The notes below the pieces were generated by a model that was not told where the DNA came from, did no database searches, and was given only the letters and a program-made list of their open reading frames with translations. From Haemophilus haemolyticus M19501 (GTDB taxonomy: Bacteria; Pseudomonadota; Gammaproteobacteria; Enterobacterales; Pasteurellaceae), in the NCBI RefSeq assembly GCF_000222025.1, contig NZ_AFQO01000002.1:1-61702 (forward strand): a DNA stretch of 61,702 bases, given 5' to 3'. This document shows positions 50,643-61,392 of this stretch, piece by piece. The translations under genes and the position numbers were made by a program. Position 1 is the first letter of the stretch, and each line of letters begins with the position of its first letter.

Positions 50643-51453
50643 TCGCGCTCCCATAAATCGGCGTATTTTACAAAGGTTGAATGCGAGGATAACACCGCTA
50701 ATAAAAATCCTTGTTTGCCATCTAAAAAACCCGCTTTTAACAAATACATCTTCACAAAACAACCGAGCGCATGCGTGATTCCTTGCCAAAGTGTGGCTTT
50801 TTTTCCTTTAGCTTGGCGTTGGTCTGCCCAGGCCTTTGCATAACCCGCGGATTTCACTAGATAATGATGAATGCTTTTATAAGTGAAATGCTCTAAATCC
50901 CCTGTTAATTTTTCTACTTTTGTCCCAGCTGGAAATTCCACTTTTTCATGCACAAGTGAATCATTATATTGCGCATAGTTTGTGCGATAGAGGCGAACCA
51001 CATAATCGGGATACCAGCCTGAATGGCGAATTTCACGCCCAAATACTTCACTCACTCGTGGAATTTCATAAACGGTATTTTCTCGATCATTTTTAACCGC
51101 ACTTAAGATAGCCTGTTGTAACTTGGGCGTAACGCGTTCGTCAGCATCTAACCAGAGTACATAATCACTAGTTACATATTGTTGGGCTAATTGGCGTTGT
51201 TTACCAAAGCCTTGCCAGTCGCTATTTTCATAGAATTTCGCCCCATAACTGAGCGCAATTTCTTTAGTGTTATCTGTGCTACCAGAATCTAGAATGATAA
51301 TCTCATCCACCCAATCTTTTACGGTGTCTAAGCAATTGGCGAGGTCTTGTGCTTCATTTTTTACAATCATCGCAACGCTAATTGTAGGCATATTTTCAAT
51401 CCTTTTTTTGCTATACTAGCCGAAATTTTTTCAAGTATAACCGAATTTCATTT

Positions 51454-52737
51454 ATGTGGCGTTTTTTTTATACCAGCTTGCTTTTAATCTGCCAGCCGTT
51501 GATATTGTGTTTTATTGGCTTGCTCAGTGTTAAATCTCCACGTTATCGTCAGCGTTTGGCTGAACGTTATGGTTTTTATGGCAATGCGTCTTGCCCACCA
51601 CCACAAGGGATCTTTATCCACGCCGCCTCCGTAGGGGAAGTGATTGCTGCGACACCGCTGGTTCGTCAATTGCAACAAGATTATCCACATTTATCCATTA
51701 CTTTTACGACTTTTACGCCCACAGGTTCAGAGCGCGTCAAAGCCACTTTTGGAGACAGCGTTTTTCATTATTATCTCCCCCTTGATTTACCTTTTTCGAT
51801 CCATCGTTTTATTAATTTTGTACAACCTAAATTATGTATCGTGATGGAAACAGAACTTTGGCCTAATCTTATTCATCAATTATTTTTACGCAATATTCCA
51901 TTTGTTATCGCTAATGCACGTTTATCTGCGCGTTCTGCACATCGTTACGGAAAAATAAAAGCGCACTTACAAACAATGTGGTCGCAAATTAGCTTGATTG
52001 CAGCACAGGATAACATTAGTGGAAAACGCTATGCCACTTTGGGCTATCCAAAGGAAAAATTGAATATCACGGGCAATATTAAATATGATCTCAATACGAA
52101 TGATGAACTATTACGTAAAATTGATTCATTGCGAACGCTTTGGAAACAAGATCGCCCAATATGGATTGCTGCCAGCACGCATAATGGAGAAGATGAAATC
52201 ATTTTAAAATCTCACCGCGCTTTGTTAGCAAAATACCCAAATTTATTGTTATTGCTCGTTCCGCGCCATCCAGAGCGTTTTAATGTGGTGGCTGATTTAC
52301 TTAAAAAGGAAAAATTTCAATTTATTCGTCGTTCCACAAATGAATTACCAAATGAAAATACCCAAGTGATTTTGGGCGATAGTATGGGCGAACTGATGTT
52401 GATGTATGGCATTTCCGATATTGCTTTTGTGGGTGGAAGCCTTGTGAAACACGGGGGGCATAATCCACTGGAACCTCTTGCGTTTAAAATGCCTGTAATT
52501 ACTGGCAAGCATACTTTCAATTTTCCCGAGATATTTCGAATGTTGGTGGAAGTGCAAGGTGTGTTGGAAGTTAATTCAACCGCAGATGCCTTAGAACGCG
52601 CCGTAGAAGCCTTATTAAACTCAAAAGAAGCCCGCGAACGTTTAGGCAATGCTGGCTATGAAGTGCTGATGGAAAACCGAGGGGCATTACAGCGTTTGTT
52701 AGATTTATTAAAACCTTATTTGGAGCGCAATGTATGA
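51454..52737 (+). CDS. waaA: Kdo transferase WaaA (KdtA)
   Basis: 427 aa. N-terminal membrane anchor ([21 protein letters not shown]) and a GT-B glycosyltransferase (GT30): [20 protein letters not shown] (catalytic Glu), [23 protein letters not shown], and C-terminal [31 protein letters not shown]. It transfers Kdo from CMP-Kdo to lipid A; in H. influenzae a monofunctional enzyme adds a single Kdo that KdkA phosphorylates. Overlaps coaD by 4 nt. Confidence 0.95.
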   Translation: MWRFFYTSLLLICQPLILCFIGLLSVKSPRYRQRLAERYGFYGNASCPPPQGIFIHAASVGEVIAATPLVRQLQQDYPHLSITFTTFTPTGSERVKATFGDSVFHYYLPLDLPFSIHRFINFVQPKLCIVMETELWPNLIHQLFLRNIPFVIANARLSARSAHRYGKIKAHLQTMWSQISLIAAQDNISGKRYATLGYPKEKLNITGNIKYDLNTNDELLRKIDSLRTLWKQDRPIWIAASTHNGEDEIILKSHRALLAKYPNLLLLLVPRHPERFNVVADLLKKEKFQFIRRSTNELPNENTQVILGDSMGELMLMYGISDIAFVGGSLVKHGGHNPLEPLAFKMPVITGKHTFNFPEIFRMLVEVQGVLEVNSTADALERAVEALLNSKEARERLGNAGYEVLMENRGALQRLLDLLKPYLERNV

Positions 52738-53204
52738 CGAGCGTGATTTATCCCGGTACCTTTGATCCGATTACGAACGGTCATTTAGACATTATTGAAA
52801 GAAGTGCGGTAATTTTTCCTCGTGTTTTAGTGGCGGTGGCGAATAGCCCAAGTAAAAAGCCACTATTTTCTTTGGAGGAACGCGTAGAACTTGTTCGTCA
52901 ATCTGTTGTGCATTTATCCAATGTGGAAGTGTTTGGCTTTTCTGATTTGTTGGCAAATGTGATTAAACAGCACAATATTTCTGCCATTATTCGCGGCGTA
53001 CGCACAACAACAGATTTTGAATATGAACTGCAATTGGCTGCCCTTAATCGTTTACTCACAAAAGGCGTAGATAGTCTGTTTTTCCCACCAGCAGAAAAAT
53101 GGGCGTTTGTTTCTTCCTCCATTGTGCGTGAAATTTATTTGCACGGCGGCGATGTGGCAGAGCTAGTGCCTGTGTCTGTGTTCAATGCGTTAAAAGCACG
53201 ATGA
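52734..53204 (+). CDS. coaD: Phosphopantetheine adenylyltransferase
   Basis: 156 aa. Nucleotidyltransferase motif [19 protein letters not shown] with the HxGH-like [41 protein letters not shown] and [16 protein letters not shown]. It makes dephospho-CoA from phosphopantetheine and ATP. The 4-nt overlaps with waaA and the next lipoprotein gene show an operon. Confidence 0.96.
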   Translation: MTSVIYPGTFDPITNGHLDIIERSAVIFPRVLVAVANSPSKKPLFSLEERVELVRQSVVHLSNVEVFGFSDLLANVIKQHNISAIIRGVRTTTDFEYELQLAALNRLLTKGVDSLFFPPAEKWAFVSSSIVREIYLHGGDVAELVPVSVFNALKAR

Positions 53205-53413
53205 TAAAAACCTTTATTTTTTTAACCGCACTTATCGTTTTATCTGGTTGTGGTTCCGTGGTCAAACTTATCGATCCAACAGAAAAATATACCGCCTATG
53301 CAGGGGCTGCTTATGATCTTGAAATGGCGCAACAATGGGGATTGCCAATCTTAGATTTGCCTCTCTCATTTTTATTAGACACCGTATTACTGCCCTATGC
53401 GTGGGCTCAATAA
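53201..53413 (+). CDS. YceK/YidQ-family (DUF1375) small lipoprotein
   Basis: 70 aa: signal [19 protein letters not shown] with lipobox Cys17, then [38 protein letters not shown], the conserved YxGxxxDxxM and LDLPLSxxxDTxLLPY pattern of DUF1375. The function is unknown; probably outer-membrane attached. An uptake signal encodes LTAL in the signal peptide. It overlaps coaD by 4 nt and is followed by rep after 5 nt. Confidence 0.85.
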   Translation: MIKTFIFLTALIVLSGCGSVVKLIDPTEKYTAYAGAAYDLEMAQQWGLPILDLPLSFLLDTVLLPYAWAQ

Positions 53414-53418
53414 TTCTT

Positions 53419-55431
53419 ATGAAACTCAATCCTCAACAACAACAAGCCGTTGAATATGTGACAGGTCCTTGTCTTGTGCTTGCTGGCGCAGGCTCTGGCA
53501 AAACTCGCGTAATCATTAATAAAATCGCCCATTTAATTGGAAAGTGCGGTTATTCTCCGAAACAAATTGCCGCAGTTACTTTTACGAATAAAGCCGCACG
53601 CGAGATGAAAGAGCGTGTGGCACATTCCATTGGCAAAGAACAATCTAAAGGCTTGCTTGTATCCACTTTTCATACGCTCGGTTTTGACATTATTAAGCGT
53701 GAATATAAAGCGTTGGGCTTTAAATCAAATATGACTTTGTTTGATGAACATGATCAATTTGCGTTGTTAAAAGAGCTAACCTCTGATGTGTTAAAAGAAG
53801 ATAAGGATTTATTGCGTGAGTTAATTTCAGTGATTTCTAACTGGAAGAACGATTTGATTTCGCCAAAACAGGCGTTTGCGTTGGCGCGTGATGCAAAATA
53901 TCAAACTTTCGCAAAATGTTATGAGCGTTACGCCACACAAATTCAAGCTTACAATGCCCTTGATTTTGATGATTTAATTATGTTGCCGACATTATTGTTC
54001 AAGCAAAATGAAGAAGTGCGGGCAAAATGGCAGGCAAAAATTCGTTATTTGTTGGTGGATGAATATCAAGATACCAACACCAGCCAATATGAACTGATTA
54101 AACTTTTAGTGGGGGATCGTGCTTGTTTTACTGTGGTGGGCGATGATGACCAATCTATTTATTCGTGGCGTGGCGCACGACCAGAAAATATGGTGCGTTT
54201 ACGCGATGATTTCCCTCGTTTGAACGTGATTAAGCTAGAGCAAAATTATCGTTCAACCCAACGTATTTTGCATTGTGCCAATATTTTGATTGATAACAAT
54301 GACCACGTGTTTGATAAGAAACTCTTTTCAACCATTGGCGAAGGGGAAAAATTGCTTGTTATCGAAGCAAAAAATGAAGAACACGAAGCAGAACGGATTG
54401 TCGCTGAGTTGATCGCCCATCGTTTTAGCCGTAAAACCAAATATAAAGATTATGCGATTTTATATCGAGGCAATCATCAATCCCGATTACTCGAAAAAGT
54501 ACTGATGCAAAACCGTATTCCTTACAAAATTTCGGGCGGTACTTCTTTTTTCTCCCGTGCAGAAATCAAAGATATGATGGCGTATTTACGCTTGGTCGTA
54601 AATCAAGATGATGATGCAGCATTCCTGCGTATTGTGAATACACCGAAGCGTGAAATTGGTACTGCGACGTTACAAAAACTTGGAGAGTTGGCTCAAGAAA
54701 AACACATCAGTTTGTTTGAGGCTATTTTTGAGTTTGAGCTTATTCAACGCATCACGCCAAAAGCCTATGATTCATTGCAAAAATTTGGCCGTTGGATTGT
54801 CGAACTTAATGATGAAATTCAACGTTCTGAACCTGAACGTGCGGTACGTTCAATGTTATCCGCAATTCATTATGAAGAATATTTGTACGAATATGCAACA
54901 AGCCCTAAAGCGGCAGAAATGCAAAGTAAGAATGTCGCCACGCTATTTGATTGGGTTGCGGATATGTTAAAAGGCGATGAAACCAATGAACCGATGAACC
55001 TTAATCAAGTAGTAACCCGCCTAACATTACGGGATATGTTGGAGCGAGGCGAAGACGATGATGAGAGCGATCAAGTTCAACTGATGACATTGCACGCATC
55101 TAAAGGATTGGAATTTCCTTATGTTTATTTGATCGGTATGGAAGAGGGTATTTTGCCCCACCAAACTAGCATTGATGAAGACAACGTGGAAGAAGAACGC
55201 CGCTTGGCTTATGTTGGCATCACAAGAGCACAAAAAGAACTTACTTTTTCCTTGTGTCGAGAACGCCGTCAATATGGTGAATTAGTTCGCCCTGAACCCA
55301 GCCGATTTTTAGCTGAATTACCCCATGATGATGTGTTATGGGAACGTGATAAACCAAAACTAACTACCGAGCAAAAACAAGAAAAAACACAAAACCAACT
55401 TGATAGATTGAGGGCGATTTTGAAAAGTTAA
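53419..55431 (+). CDS. rep: ATP-dependent DNA helicase Rep
   Basis: 670 aa from the ATG at 53419 ([14 protein letters not shown]); the longer frame overlaps the lipoprotein gene. UvrD-type superfamily 1A helicase: Walker [13 protein letters not shown] (about 22), [50 protein letters not shown], and [25 protein letters not shown]. It matches Rep over UvrD/PcrA by length and [12 protein letters not shown]. 3'-5' translocase that clears proteins ahead of the replisome. Confidence 0.93.
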   Translation: MKLNPQQQQAVEYVTGPCLVLAGAGSGKTRVIINKIAHLIGKCGYSPKQIAAVTFTNKAAREMKERVAHSIGKEQSKGLLVSTFHTLGFDIIKREYKALGFKSNMTLFDEHDQFALLKELTSDVLKEDKDLLRELISVISNWKNDLISPKQAFALARDAKYQTFAKCYERYATQIQAYNALDFDDLIMLPTLLFKQNEEVRAKWQAKIRYLLVDEYQDTNTSQYELIKLLVGDRACFTVVGDDDQSIYSWRGARPENMVRLRDDFPRLNVIKLEQNYRSTQRILHCANILIDNNDHVFDKKLFSTIGEGEKLLVIEAKNEEHEAERIVAELIAHRFSRKTKYKDYAILYRGNHQSRLLEKVLMQNRIPYKISGGTSFFSRAEIKDMMAYLRLVVNQDDDAAFLRIVNTPKREIGTATLQKLGELAQEKHISLFEAIFEFELIQRITPKAYDSLQKFGRWIVELNDEIQRSEPERAVRSMLSAIHYEEYLYEYATSPKAAEMQSKNVATLFDWVADMLKGDETNEPMNLNQVVTRLTLRDMLERGEDDDESDQVQLMTLHASKGLEFPYVYLIGMEEGILPHQTSIDEDNVEEERRLAYVGITRAQKELTFSLCRERRQYGELVRPEPSRFLAELPHDDVLWERDKPKLTTEQKQEKTQNQLDRLRAILKS

Positions 55432-55433
55432 TA

Positions 55434-55468
55434 AAAATCGGCAGGGAAATTCTCTGCCGATTTTTTAC
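55434..55468 (+). terminator. rep terminator
   Basis: aaaaatcggcag / ctgccgattttt stem with a short loop and T run, right after the rep stop. Confidence 0.9.
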
Positions 55469-55532
55469 TTTAAAAGTACGGTCATTTTTCGTTTGATTTC
55501 CACCAATTTTTTACCGCTCTTTTAATTGCCAA

Positions 55533-55590
55533 TGTAGGGTGGGCGTAAGCCCACGCGTTTAACTAGGATTTATTCCCATCCTACGGGCTG
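55533..55590. repeat. Palindromic intergenic repeat (REP-like gtgggc-gtaa-gcccac unit)
   Basis: gtgggc / gcccac perfect hairpin with a gtaa loop, followed by an imperfect repeat aactaggatt...cctacgggctgtag. Such gtagggtgggc units are dispersed in many proteobacterial genomes. The remainder of the 270 bp before mdaB holds partial uptake-signal-like arms only and no gene. Confidence 0.6.
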
Positions 55591-55704
55591 TAGTCTTCCT
55601 TATAGTCTGGAAATAACGTGGCAGGCAAACATACTTTTAAAAATTAAAGTAAAAAGGCATAATGGCAACCCCATTTTTTATAATTATTTGTTTTAGGAGC
55701 AAAG

Positions 55705-56283
55705 ATGAATATTTTATTATTAGACGGTGGAAAAGCGTTTGGTCATTCGCATGGTGAGTTAAACCACACACTTCACAAAAAAGCGAAAGAAGTTTTGACC
55801 GCACTTGGACACAATGTAAAAGAAACCGTGATTGATGCTGGCTATGATGTTGAAGCAGAAATCGAAAAATTCTTGTGGATGGATGCCGTGATTTGGCAAA
55901 TGCCAGGCTGGTGGATGCACGAGCCTTGGACAGTGAAGAAATACATAGACGAAGTATTAACCGCTGGACACGGCAAGCTTTACCACAGTGATGGCCGTCA
56001 TCGTGTCAGTCCGACAGAAGGCTACGGCACAGGTGGCTTGTTGCAAGGCAAAAAACACATGCTTTCGCTTACTTGGAATGCACCGATTGAAGCGTTCACC
56101 CGTGAAGGAGACTTCTTCGAAGGCAAAGGCGTGGATGCATTATATATGCACTTCCATAAACTCAACGAATTCATCGGCTTGACCCGTCTGCCGACATTCT
56201 TATGTAACGATGTGATTAAAAATCCACAAGTAGAACAATACTTAGCAGACTACCAAGCACACTTGGAAAAAGTGTTCGGTTAA
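55705..56283 (+). CDS. mdaB: MdaB-type NAD(P)H:quinone oxidoreductase
   Basis: 192-aa flavodoxin-like oxidoreductase (DT-diaphorase family): LLLDGGKAFGHSHGELNHTLH (FAD loop), VIDAGYDVEAEIEKFLWMDAVIWQMPGWWMHEPWTVKKYIDEV, YGTGGLLQGKKHMLSLTWNAP. It matches MdaB (modulator of drug activity B), which reduces quinones by two electrons and protects against oxidative stress. An aggagcaaag ribosome binding site precedes the ATG. Monocistronic. Confidence 0.92.
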   Translation: MNILLLDGGKAFGHSHGELNHTLHKKAKEVLTALGHNVKETVIDAGYDVEAEIEKFLWMDAVIWQMPGWWMHEPWTVKKYIDEVLTAGHGKLYHSDGRHRVSPTEGYGTGGLLQGKKHMLSLTWNAPIEAFTREGDFFEGKGVDALYMHFHKLNEFIGLTRLPTFLCNDVIKNPQVEQYLADYQAHLEKVFG

Positions 56284-56284
56284 T

Positions 56285-56319
56285 AAAAAATCCATCTTCA
56301 ATACGAAGATGGATTTTTT
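56285..56319. terminator. Bidirectional terminator between mdaB and rimO
   Basis: Perfect 15-bp stem aaaaaatccatcttc / gaagatggatttttt with a 5-nt loop, between convergent genes. Confidence 0.93.
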
Positions 56320-56345
56320 GTTTATTTCCTTGAGATTGTTGTTAT

Positions 56346-57683
56346 TTAACAACTTCCCCACAAATCATATTCATCAGAATTTGTGATGGTGACTTTAATC
56401 ACGTCGCCGACTTTGACATTGATTCCGCTTAAATTATCGACATAAACTAACCCATCCACTTCAGGGGCATCAGCTTTGGAGCGGCCAATAATGCCTTCTT
56501 CGTCAATTTCATCCACTAATACGTCAAGGGTTTTACCGATTTTTTGTTTTAAACGGTTTGCAGAAATTTCCTGTTGTAATTGCATGAAACGATGGAAACG
56601 TTCTTCTTTCACATCTTCTGGTACTTGGTCTGCCATATCTGTTGCAGGTGCGCCTTCAACGGGGCTGAATTTAAAACAGCCTACGCGATCAAGTTGGGCT
56701 TCTTTTAAGAAATCGAGCAGTAATTGGAAATCTTCTTCGGTTTCACCTGGGAAACCGACAATAAAGGTGGAACGCAATGTTAAATCTGGGCAAATTTCAC
56801 GCCATTGTTTAATGCGTTCTAAAGTGCGGTCAATACTGCCCGGTCTTTTCATTGCTTTTAAGATTTTCGGGCTGGCGTGTTGTAATGGAATGTCTAAATA
56901 CGGCAAGAGCGTACCATTAGCCATTAATGGAATTAAATCATCCACATGAGGATAGGGATACACATAATGTAAGCGAACCCAAATGCCAAGTTTGCCAAGC
57001 TGTTTACAAAGCGTCATTAAATCATTTTTAATTGGCATGCCATTCCAGAAAGCTGTTTTTACACCGCCCTCTTGGCGTTTTAAATCCATGGAATAAGCGG
57101 AAGTGTCTTGTGATACCACAAGTAATTCTTTTACGCCTGCTTCGGCTAAACGTTTTGCTTCGTCCAAAACTTGCGTAATAGAACGGCTTTCTAAATCTCC
57201 ACGCATAGATGGAATAATACAGAACGTACAACGGTGATCACAGCCTTCAGAGATTTTCAAATAGGCATAATGTTTTGGTGTTAGTTTCACGCCTTGTTTT
57301 GGTACTAAGCTGGTATAAGGACTATGTGTCGGTTTTGGCACGTATTTGTGAACTTGAGCCATCACTGTTTCATAACTATGTGGGCCGCTGACTTCCAAAA
57401 CTTTAGGATGCACTTCACGAATTTGGTCTTCTTTTGCCCCCAAACAGCCAGTTACAATGACGCGTCCATTTTCTTCCAATGCTTCGCCAATCGCTTCCAG
57501 TGATTCCTGCACGGCACTATCAATAAAGCCACAAGTGTTCACAATCACTAAATCGACATTTTCATAGCTTGGCACAATGTTGTAACCATCGGTGCGTAGT
57601 TCCGTTAAGATTCGTTCAGAATCTACTAAGTTTTTTGGGCAACCAAGGCTTACAAAGCCAATGCTTGGGGTTGAATTTTGCAT
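56346..57683 (-). CDS. rimO: Ribosomal protein S12 methylthiotransferase RimO
   Basis: 445 aa radical-SAM methylthiotransferase: N-terminal UPF0004 domain with cluster cysteines ([31 protein letters not shown]), radical-SAM [20 protein letters not shown] (about 150), [12 protein letters not shown], and a C-terminal TRAM domain. The PSMRG and FIIPxxRG pattern and length favour RimO over MiaB. It adds a methylthio group to Asp88 of ribosomal protein S12. Confidence 0.94.
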   Translation of the reverse strand: MQNSTPSIGFVSLGCPKNLVDSERILTELRTDGYNIVPSYENVDLVIVNTCGFIDSAVQESLEAIGEALEENGRVIVTGCLGAKEDQIREVHPKVLEVSGPHSYETVMAQVHKYVPKPTHSPYTSLVPKQGVKLTPKHYAYLKISEGCDHRCTFCIIPSMRGDLESRSITQVLDEAKRLAEAGVKELLVVSQDTSAYSMDLKRQEGGVKTAFWNGMPIKNDLMTLCKQLGKLGIWVRLHYVYPYPHVDDLIPLMANGTLLPYLDIPLQHASPKILKAMKRPGSIDRTLERIKQWREICPDLTLRSTFIVGFPGETEEDFQLLLDFLKEAQLDRVGCFKFSPVEGAPATDMADQVPEDVKEERFHRFMQLQQEISANRLKQKIGKTLDVLVDEIDEEGIIGRSKADAPEVDGLVYVDNLSGINVKVGDVIKVTITNSDEYDLWGSC

Positions 57684-57834
57684 AAAATAACCGTTCTTTC
57701 GCTCTATAAAATTTCAAACGCAAGATTTTACTCAATTTTCGCAAGAAAGGCGATAAATTAAAGGCTTGGAAGGGTAAAGATTTTAAGCTAAGTGATGTAG
57801 AATAGACGATTATGTCGGATTCATTTTTATCATT

Positions 57835-58551
57835 ATGGAAAATTCATCTTTACTTTTAACCGCACTTTTCGATCCTTATCACTTAATTATTTTTAGCAAA
57901 ATGCTATTGGCGATGGTGCTTGGAAGTGTTATTGGCTTAGAGCGTGAGCTTAAGCGCAAACCTGTGGGCGTGAAAACTTGCGCTATTATTGCTGTCACCA
58001 CTTGTGTGCTAACGATTGTTTCGATTCAAGCCGCAGAGCATTATGCACAAGTTTCAGAAAATATTCGTACGGATCCGATGCGCCTTGCGGCTCAAGTGAT
58101 TAGCGGCATCGGTTTTTTAGGTGCTGGTGTGATTTTGCATAAGAAAAATGATGCGATTTCAGGTTTAACCACTGCGGCGATTATTTGGGCTTCTGCGGGG
58201 ATCGGTATTGCTGCTGGTGCGGGCTTCGTGTTTGATGCGGTTATCGCAACGGTGATGATTTTGGTGTCTATTCGATTAAGTCCATTAGTGCAACGTTGGG
58301 TACATCGTAAATCACAACGTCGTCGGACGAAATTCAATATTCTTGTCAATGATGCGGAAAGTATTGGAAAAGTCACCCAATTGTTAGTAAACAATCAGTA
58401 TCGTATTGAACATATACAGGTGAAAGATCAAAGTAGTGGTGAAGTGCGGTTACAAATTCGCTGTTTTTCCATTGATTCTACAATGTTGAAAGATGCGTAT
58501 GCATTGTTGAAAGCGGAAGAAGGTGTGATGAGTGTTGAAGTAGATAACTAG
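57835..58551 (+). CDS. MgtC/SapB-family inner-membrane protein
   Basis: 238 aa. Four to five N-terminal transmembrane segments with family motifs MLLAMVLGSVIGLERELKRKPVGVKTCAIIAVTTC, RLAAQVISGIGFLGAGVI, GLTTAAIIWASAGIGIAAG, then a C-terminal ACT-like soluble domain (about 150-238). MgtC proteins in pathogens aid survival at low Mg2+ and acid by modulating ATP synthase or ion transport. The role in Haemophilus is not known to me. An uptake signal encodes LTAL at residues 7-10. Confidence 0.85.
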   Translation: MENSSLLLTALFDPYHLIIFSKMLLAMVLGSVIGLERELKRKPVGVKTCAIIAVTTCVLTIVSIQAAEHYAQVSENIRTDPMRLAAQVISGIGFLGAGVILHKKNDAISGLTTAAIIWASAGIGIAAGAGFVFDAVIATVMILVSIRLSPLVQRWVHRKSQRRRTKFNILVNDAESIGKVTQLLVNNQYRIEHIQVKDQSSGEVRLQIRCFSIDSTMLKDAYALLKAEEGVMSVEVDN

Positions 58552-58598
58552 AAAAAGAGCGGTCGAGTTAAATTTTATTTTAAATTGACCGCTCTTTT
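58552..58598 (+). terminator. Terminator after the mgtC-family gene
   Basis: aaaaagagcggtc / gaccgctctttt arms with a 22-nt AT-rich loop and T-rich end, immediately after the stop. Confidence 0.8.
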
Positions 58599-58716
58599 CT
58601 ATTTCTTATTTAATTTCTTTCGCAAAATGTAAATTTCCATGAAAAATACTTGATTTTGCTAACGCTATCTTGTAATTAATAATTCTATTCAAACACAACA
58701 AATTAAGGAAACAACA

Positions 58717-59832
58717 ATGAAAAATGTAGGCTTTATCGGCTGGCGCGGAATGGTGGGTTCCGTATTAATGGATCGTATGTCGCAGGAAAATGATTTTGCG
58801 AATCTTAATCCCGTATTTTTTACAACTTCTCAAGCAGGTCAAAAAGCCCCTGTATTTGGTGGCAAGGATGTAGGCGAACTTAAAAATGCATTCGATATTG
58901 AAGAACTCAAAAAATTAGACATTATCGTGACTTGCCAAGGTGGCGATTATACCAATGAAGTTTATCCAAAATTAAAAGCAACAGGCTGGGATGGTTATTG
59001 GGTTGATGCCGCATCTGCATTACGTATGAAAGATGATGCAATTATTGTGCTGGATCCGGTAAACCAACACGTGATTTCTGAAGGATTGAAAAAAGGCATT
59101 AAAACCTTCGTGGGCGGCAACTGTACCGTGAGCTTAATGCTTATGGCTATCGGCGGTCTATTTGAAAAAGATCTGGTGGAATGGATTTCTGTGGCAACTT
59201 ACCAAGCGGCTTCAGGTGCAGGCGCAAAAAATATGCGTGAATTACTTTCACAAATGGGATTATTAGAGCAAGCAGTTTCAAGTGAATTAAAAGACCCTGC
59301 TTCATCTATTTTAGATATTGAACGTAAAGTGACGGCAGAAATGCGTTCTGATCGCTTCCCAACCGATAACTTTGGTGCAGCATTAGGTGGTAGCTTAATC
59401 CCTTGGATTGACAAACTTCTTCCTGAAACAGGACAAACTAAAGAAGAATGGAAAGGCTATGCAGAAACCAACAAAATTTTAGGTTTAAGCGACAATCCAA
59501 TTCCTGTTGATGGTTTATGCGTACGTATCGGTGCATTACGTTGCCATAGCCAAGCATTCACTATCAAACTGAAAAAAGACTTACCATTAGAAGAAATCGA
59601 ACAAATTATTGCATTACATAATGAATGGGTGAAAGTGATTCCAAACGACAAAGAAACCACATTGCGTGAATTAACGCCAGCGAAAGTAACGGGTACATTA
59701 AGCGTGCCTGTTGGTCGTTTACGTAAATTGGCAATGGGCCCTGAATATTTGGCTGCCTTTACTGTGGGTGACCAATTATTATGGGGCGCGGCAGAGCCAG
59801 TTCGCCGTATTTTAAAACAATTGGTAGCATAA
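58717..59832 (+). CDS. asd: Aspartate-semialdehyde dehydrogenase
   Basis: 371 aa. NADP loop [19 protein letters not shown], phosphate-binding [12 protein letters not shown], active-site Cys in [17 protein letters not shown] (about residue 136), [21 protein letters not shown], His of [13 protein letters not shown]. It reduces aspartyl phosphate to the semialdehyde, the branch to lysine/DAP, threonine and methionine, upstream of LysA (3.3-4.5 kb). An aaggaaaca ribosome binding site precedes it. Confidence 0.97.
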   Translation: MKNVGFIGWRGMVGSVLMDRMSQENDFANLNPVFFTTSQAGQKAPVFGGKDVGELKNAFDIEELKKLDIIVTCQGGDYTNEVYPKLKATGWDGYWVDAASALRMKDDAIIVLDPVNQHVISEGLKKGIKTFVGGNCTVSLMLMAIGGLFEKDLVEWISVATYQAASGAGAKNMRELLSQMGLLEQAVSSELKDPASSILDIERKVTAEMRSDRFPTDNFGAALGGSLIPWIDKLLPETGQTKEEWKGYAETNKILGLSDNPIPVDGLCVRIGALRCHSQAFTIKLKKDLPLEEIEQIIALHNEWVKVIPNDKETTLRELTPAKVTGTLSVPVGRLRKLAMGPEYLAAFTVGDQLLWGAAEPVRRILKQLVA

Positions 59833-59839
59833 TTGGCAG

Positions 59840-59870
59840 AGTGCGTGAAGTAAAATCTCACGCACTTTTT
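59840..59870 (+). terminator. asd terminator
   Basis: agtgcgtga / tcacgcact stem with a 9-nt loop and five Ts. Confidence 0.85.
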
Positions 59871-59910
59871 CTTTCTTTTGTATGCGTTGATGTATCCTAT
59901 CTAAAAACTT

Positions 59911-60855
59911 ATGAATCGAGAGTCCAACTTTACTCAATTTGCCTTTACCGAACTGTTACCTTTTTTCAATCAATTTCCAACGCAATATTTCATTAGCAAA
60001 AATAACGTTCAAATCGCTTATCGTCATTTAACACACGCTAAAAGTGCGGATAGAAAATTGATGATTTTGGTGAGTGGTCGTGCTGAAAATATGTTGAAAT
60101 GGTCAGAGCTAGCTTATGATTTTTATCATCAAGGCTATGATGTGTTGCTATTTGATCACCGTGGTCAAGGCTATTCAACCCATTTGTTGAAGGATTCTGA
60201 AAAAGGGCATTTAGACGAATTTCGTTTCTATGTCGATGATATGGCGAAAATCATCGAAAAAGTGACCGCACTTTTTAATTATTCCACCCAGCATTTGCTT
60301 GCTCATTCGATGGGTGCATTGATTGCAACGTATTATTTGGCAAATTGTGATCATCGCATTAATAAAGCTGTGTTTTCTTCACCTTTTTACGGTATTCCTT
60401 TAAAGCACCCTATTAGAGATGAACTGATTATTGCCCTGATGAATATGTTAGGGCAGGACGAGCGTTATGTTTTTGGTAAAGGGCCTTATCAACAAGCCCA
60501 CTTGGAATACAATGAACTAAGTTTCTGTAAAACCAGAATGAAATGGATGAATCGTGTCAATCGTAAAAATCCAGCAATTCATCTTGGCGGACCAACGTTC
60601 CGTTGGGTTCATTTGTGTTTAAATGCAATTAAACGCTTGCCGAAAGTTATTCCTAAGATTGAAATTCCAATCCTAATGTTACAAGCTGAAAAAGAAAAAA
60701 TCGTAGATAACAAAAATCTTGAAAAATTAGCCGCACTTTTTCCGAATTCTCAATGTAAAGTTGTATTCAACGCTAAACATGAGGTGTTATTTGAGCAAGA
60801 TGAATTGAGACAGGAAACAATATCTAAGATTTTAGTATTTTTGAATGATGAGTAG
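59911..60855 (+). CDS. pldB: Lysophospholipase L2 (PldB), alpha/beta hydrolase
   Basis: 314 aa. Hydrolase fold: VQIAYRHLTHAKSADRKLMILVSGRAENMLKWSELAYDFYHQGYDVLLFDHRGQGYST, nucleophile elbow AHSMGAL (Ser about residue 130), FSSPFYGIPLKHP, Asp in QAEKEKIVDN and His in AKHEVLFE. Sequence closely resembles E. coli PldB, which cleaves lysophospholipids at the inner membrane. No signal peptide. The ribosome binding site is weak. Confidence 0.9.
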   Translation: MNRESNFTQFAFTELLPFFNQFPTQYFISKNNVQIAYRHLTHAKSADRKLMILVSGRAENMLKWSELAYDFYHQGYDVLLFDHRGQGYSTHLLKDSEKGHLDEFRFYVDDMAKIIEKVTALFNYSTQHLLAHSMGALIATYYLANCDHRINKAVFSSPFYGIPLKHPIRDELIIALMNMLGQDERYVFGKGPYQQAHLEYNELSFCKTRMKWMNRVNRKNPAIHLGGPTFRWVHLCLNAIKRLPKVIPKIEIPILMLQAEKEKIVDNKNLEKLAALFPNSQCKVVFNAKHEVLFEQDELRQETISKILVFLNDE

Positions 60856-60924
60856 ATTTTTATTCAATAATATATTTAATGTGTAGATAAAATATTCAAA
60901 CAGGTGTGTTTTTCAAAAAATGGT

Positions 60925-60952
60925 TTGACATATTTTCTAAAAAACGTATTAT
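60925..60952 (+). promoter_or_regulatory. Strong sigma-70 promoter for the tRNA cluster
   Basis: Perfect TTGACA (60925-60930), 16-nt spacer, TATTAT (60947-60952), followed by a GC-rich ccgctcac discriminator typical of stable-RNA promoters. The first tRNA begins 18 nt further on. Confidence 0.82.
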
Positions 60953-60970
60953 ACCGCTCACACCGATTGT

Positions 60971-61065
60971 GGTGAGATGGCCGAGCAGGCTGAAGGCGCT
61001 CCCCTGCTAAGGGAGTATGGGGTTAAAAAGCTCCATCGAGGGTTCGAATCCCTCTCTCACCGCCA
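60971..61065 (+). tRNA. tRNA-Ser (anticodon GCT)
   Basis: Acceptor ggtgaga / tctcacc, D-arm, anticodon stem ctccc / gggag with loop ctgctaa (anticodon 61006-61008), long variable arm, and T-loop ggttcgaatcc; CCA is encoded. Confidence 0.97.
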
Positions 61066-61085
61066 TTGTTTGTTTTATTTATTCT

Positions 61086-61162
61086 GCACCCGTAGCTCAG
61101 CTGGATAGAGTACTCGGCTACGAACCGAGCGGTCAGAGGTTCGAATCCTCTCGGGTGCGCCA
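61086..61162 (+). tRNA. tRNA-Arg (anticodon ACG), copy 1
   Basis: 77 nt including encoded CCA. Acceptor gcacccg / cgggtgc, anticodon stem ctcgg / ccgag with loop ctacgaa, T-stem agagg / cctct. Confidence 0.97.
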
Positions 61163-61218
61163 TTTTAAAACGGCTCTATCTTCTAAAAATGGTCATGAAT
61201 AATTAAAGCATCATCTAC

Positions 61219-61295
61219 GCACCCGTAGCTCAGCTGGATAGAGTACTCGGCTACGAACCGAGCGGTCAAAGGTTCGAATCCTTTCGGGTGCGCCA
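61219..61295 (+). tRNA. tRNA-Arg (anticodon ACG), copy 2
   Basis: 77 nt including encoded CCA, identical to copy 1 except a compensated pair change in the T-stem (aaagg / ccttt). The 56-nt spacer has no obvious promoter, so it is likely co-transcribed. Confidence 0.97.
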
Positions 61296-61392
61296 TTTCA
61301 TTTTATTCAAGTCTATTGATTTCCAGTTACTTTCTAATAATCACAGTATTTGTTATATTGTAATTATCTTTTATTTGTAAAATTTTTAAATT

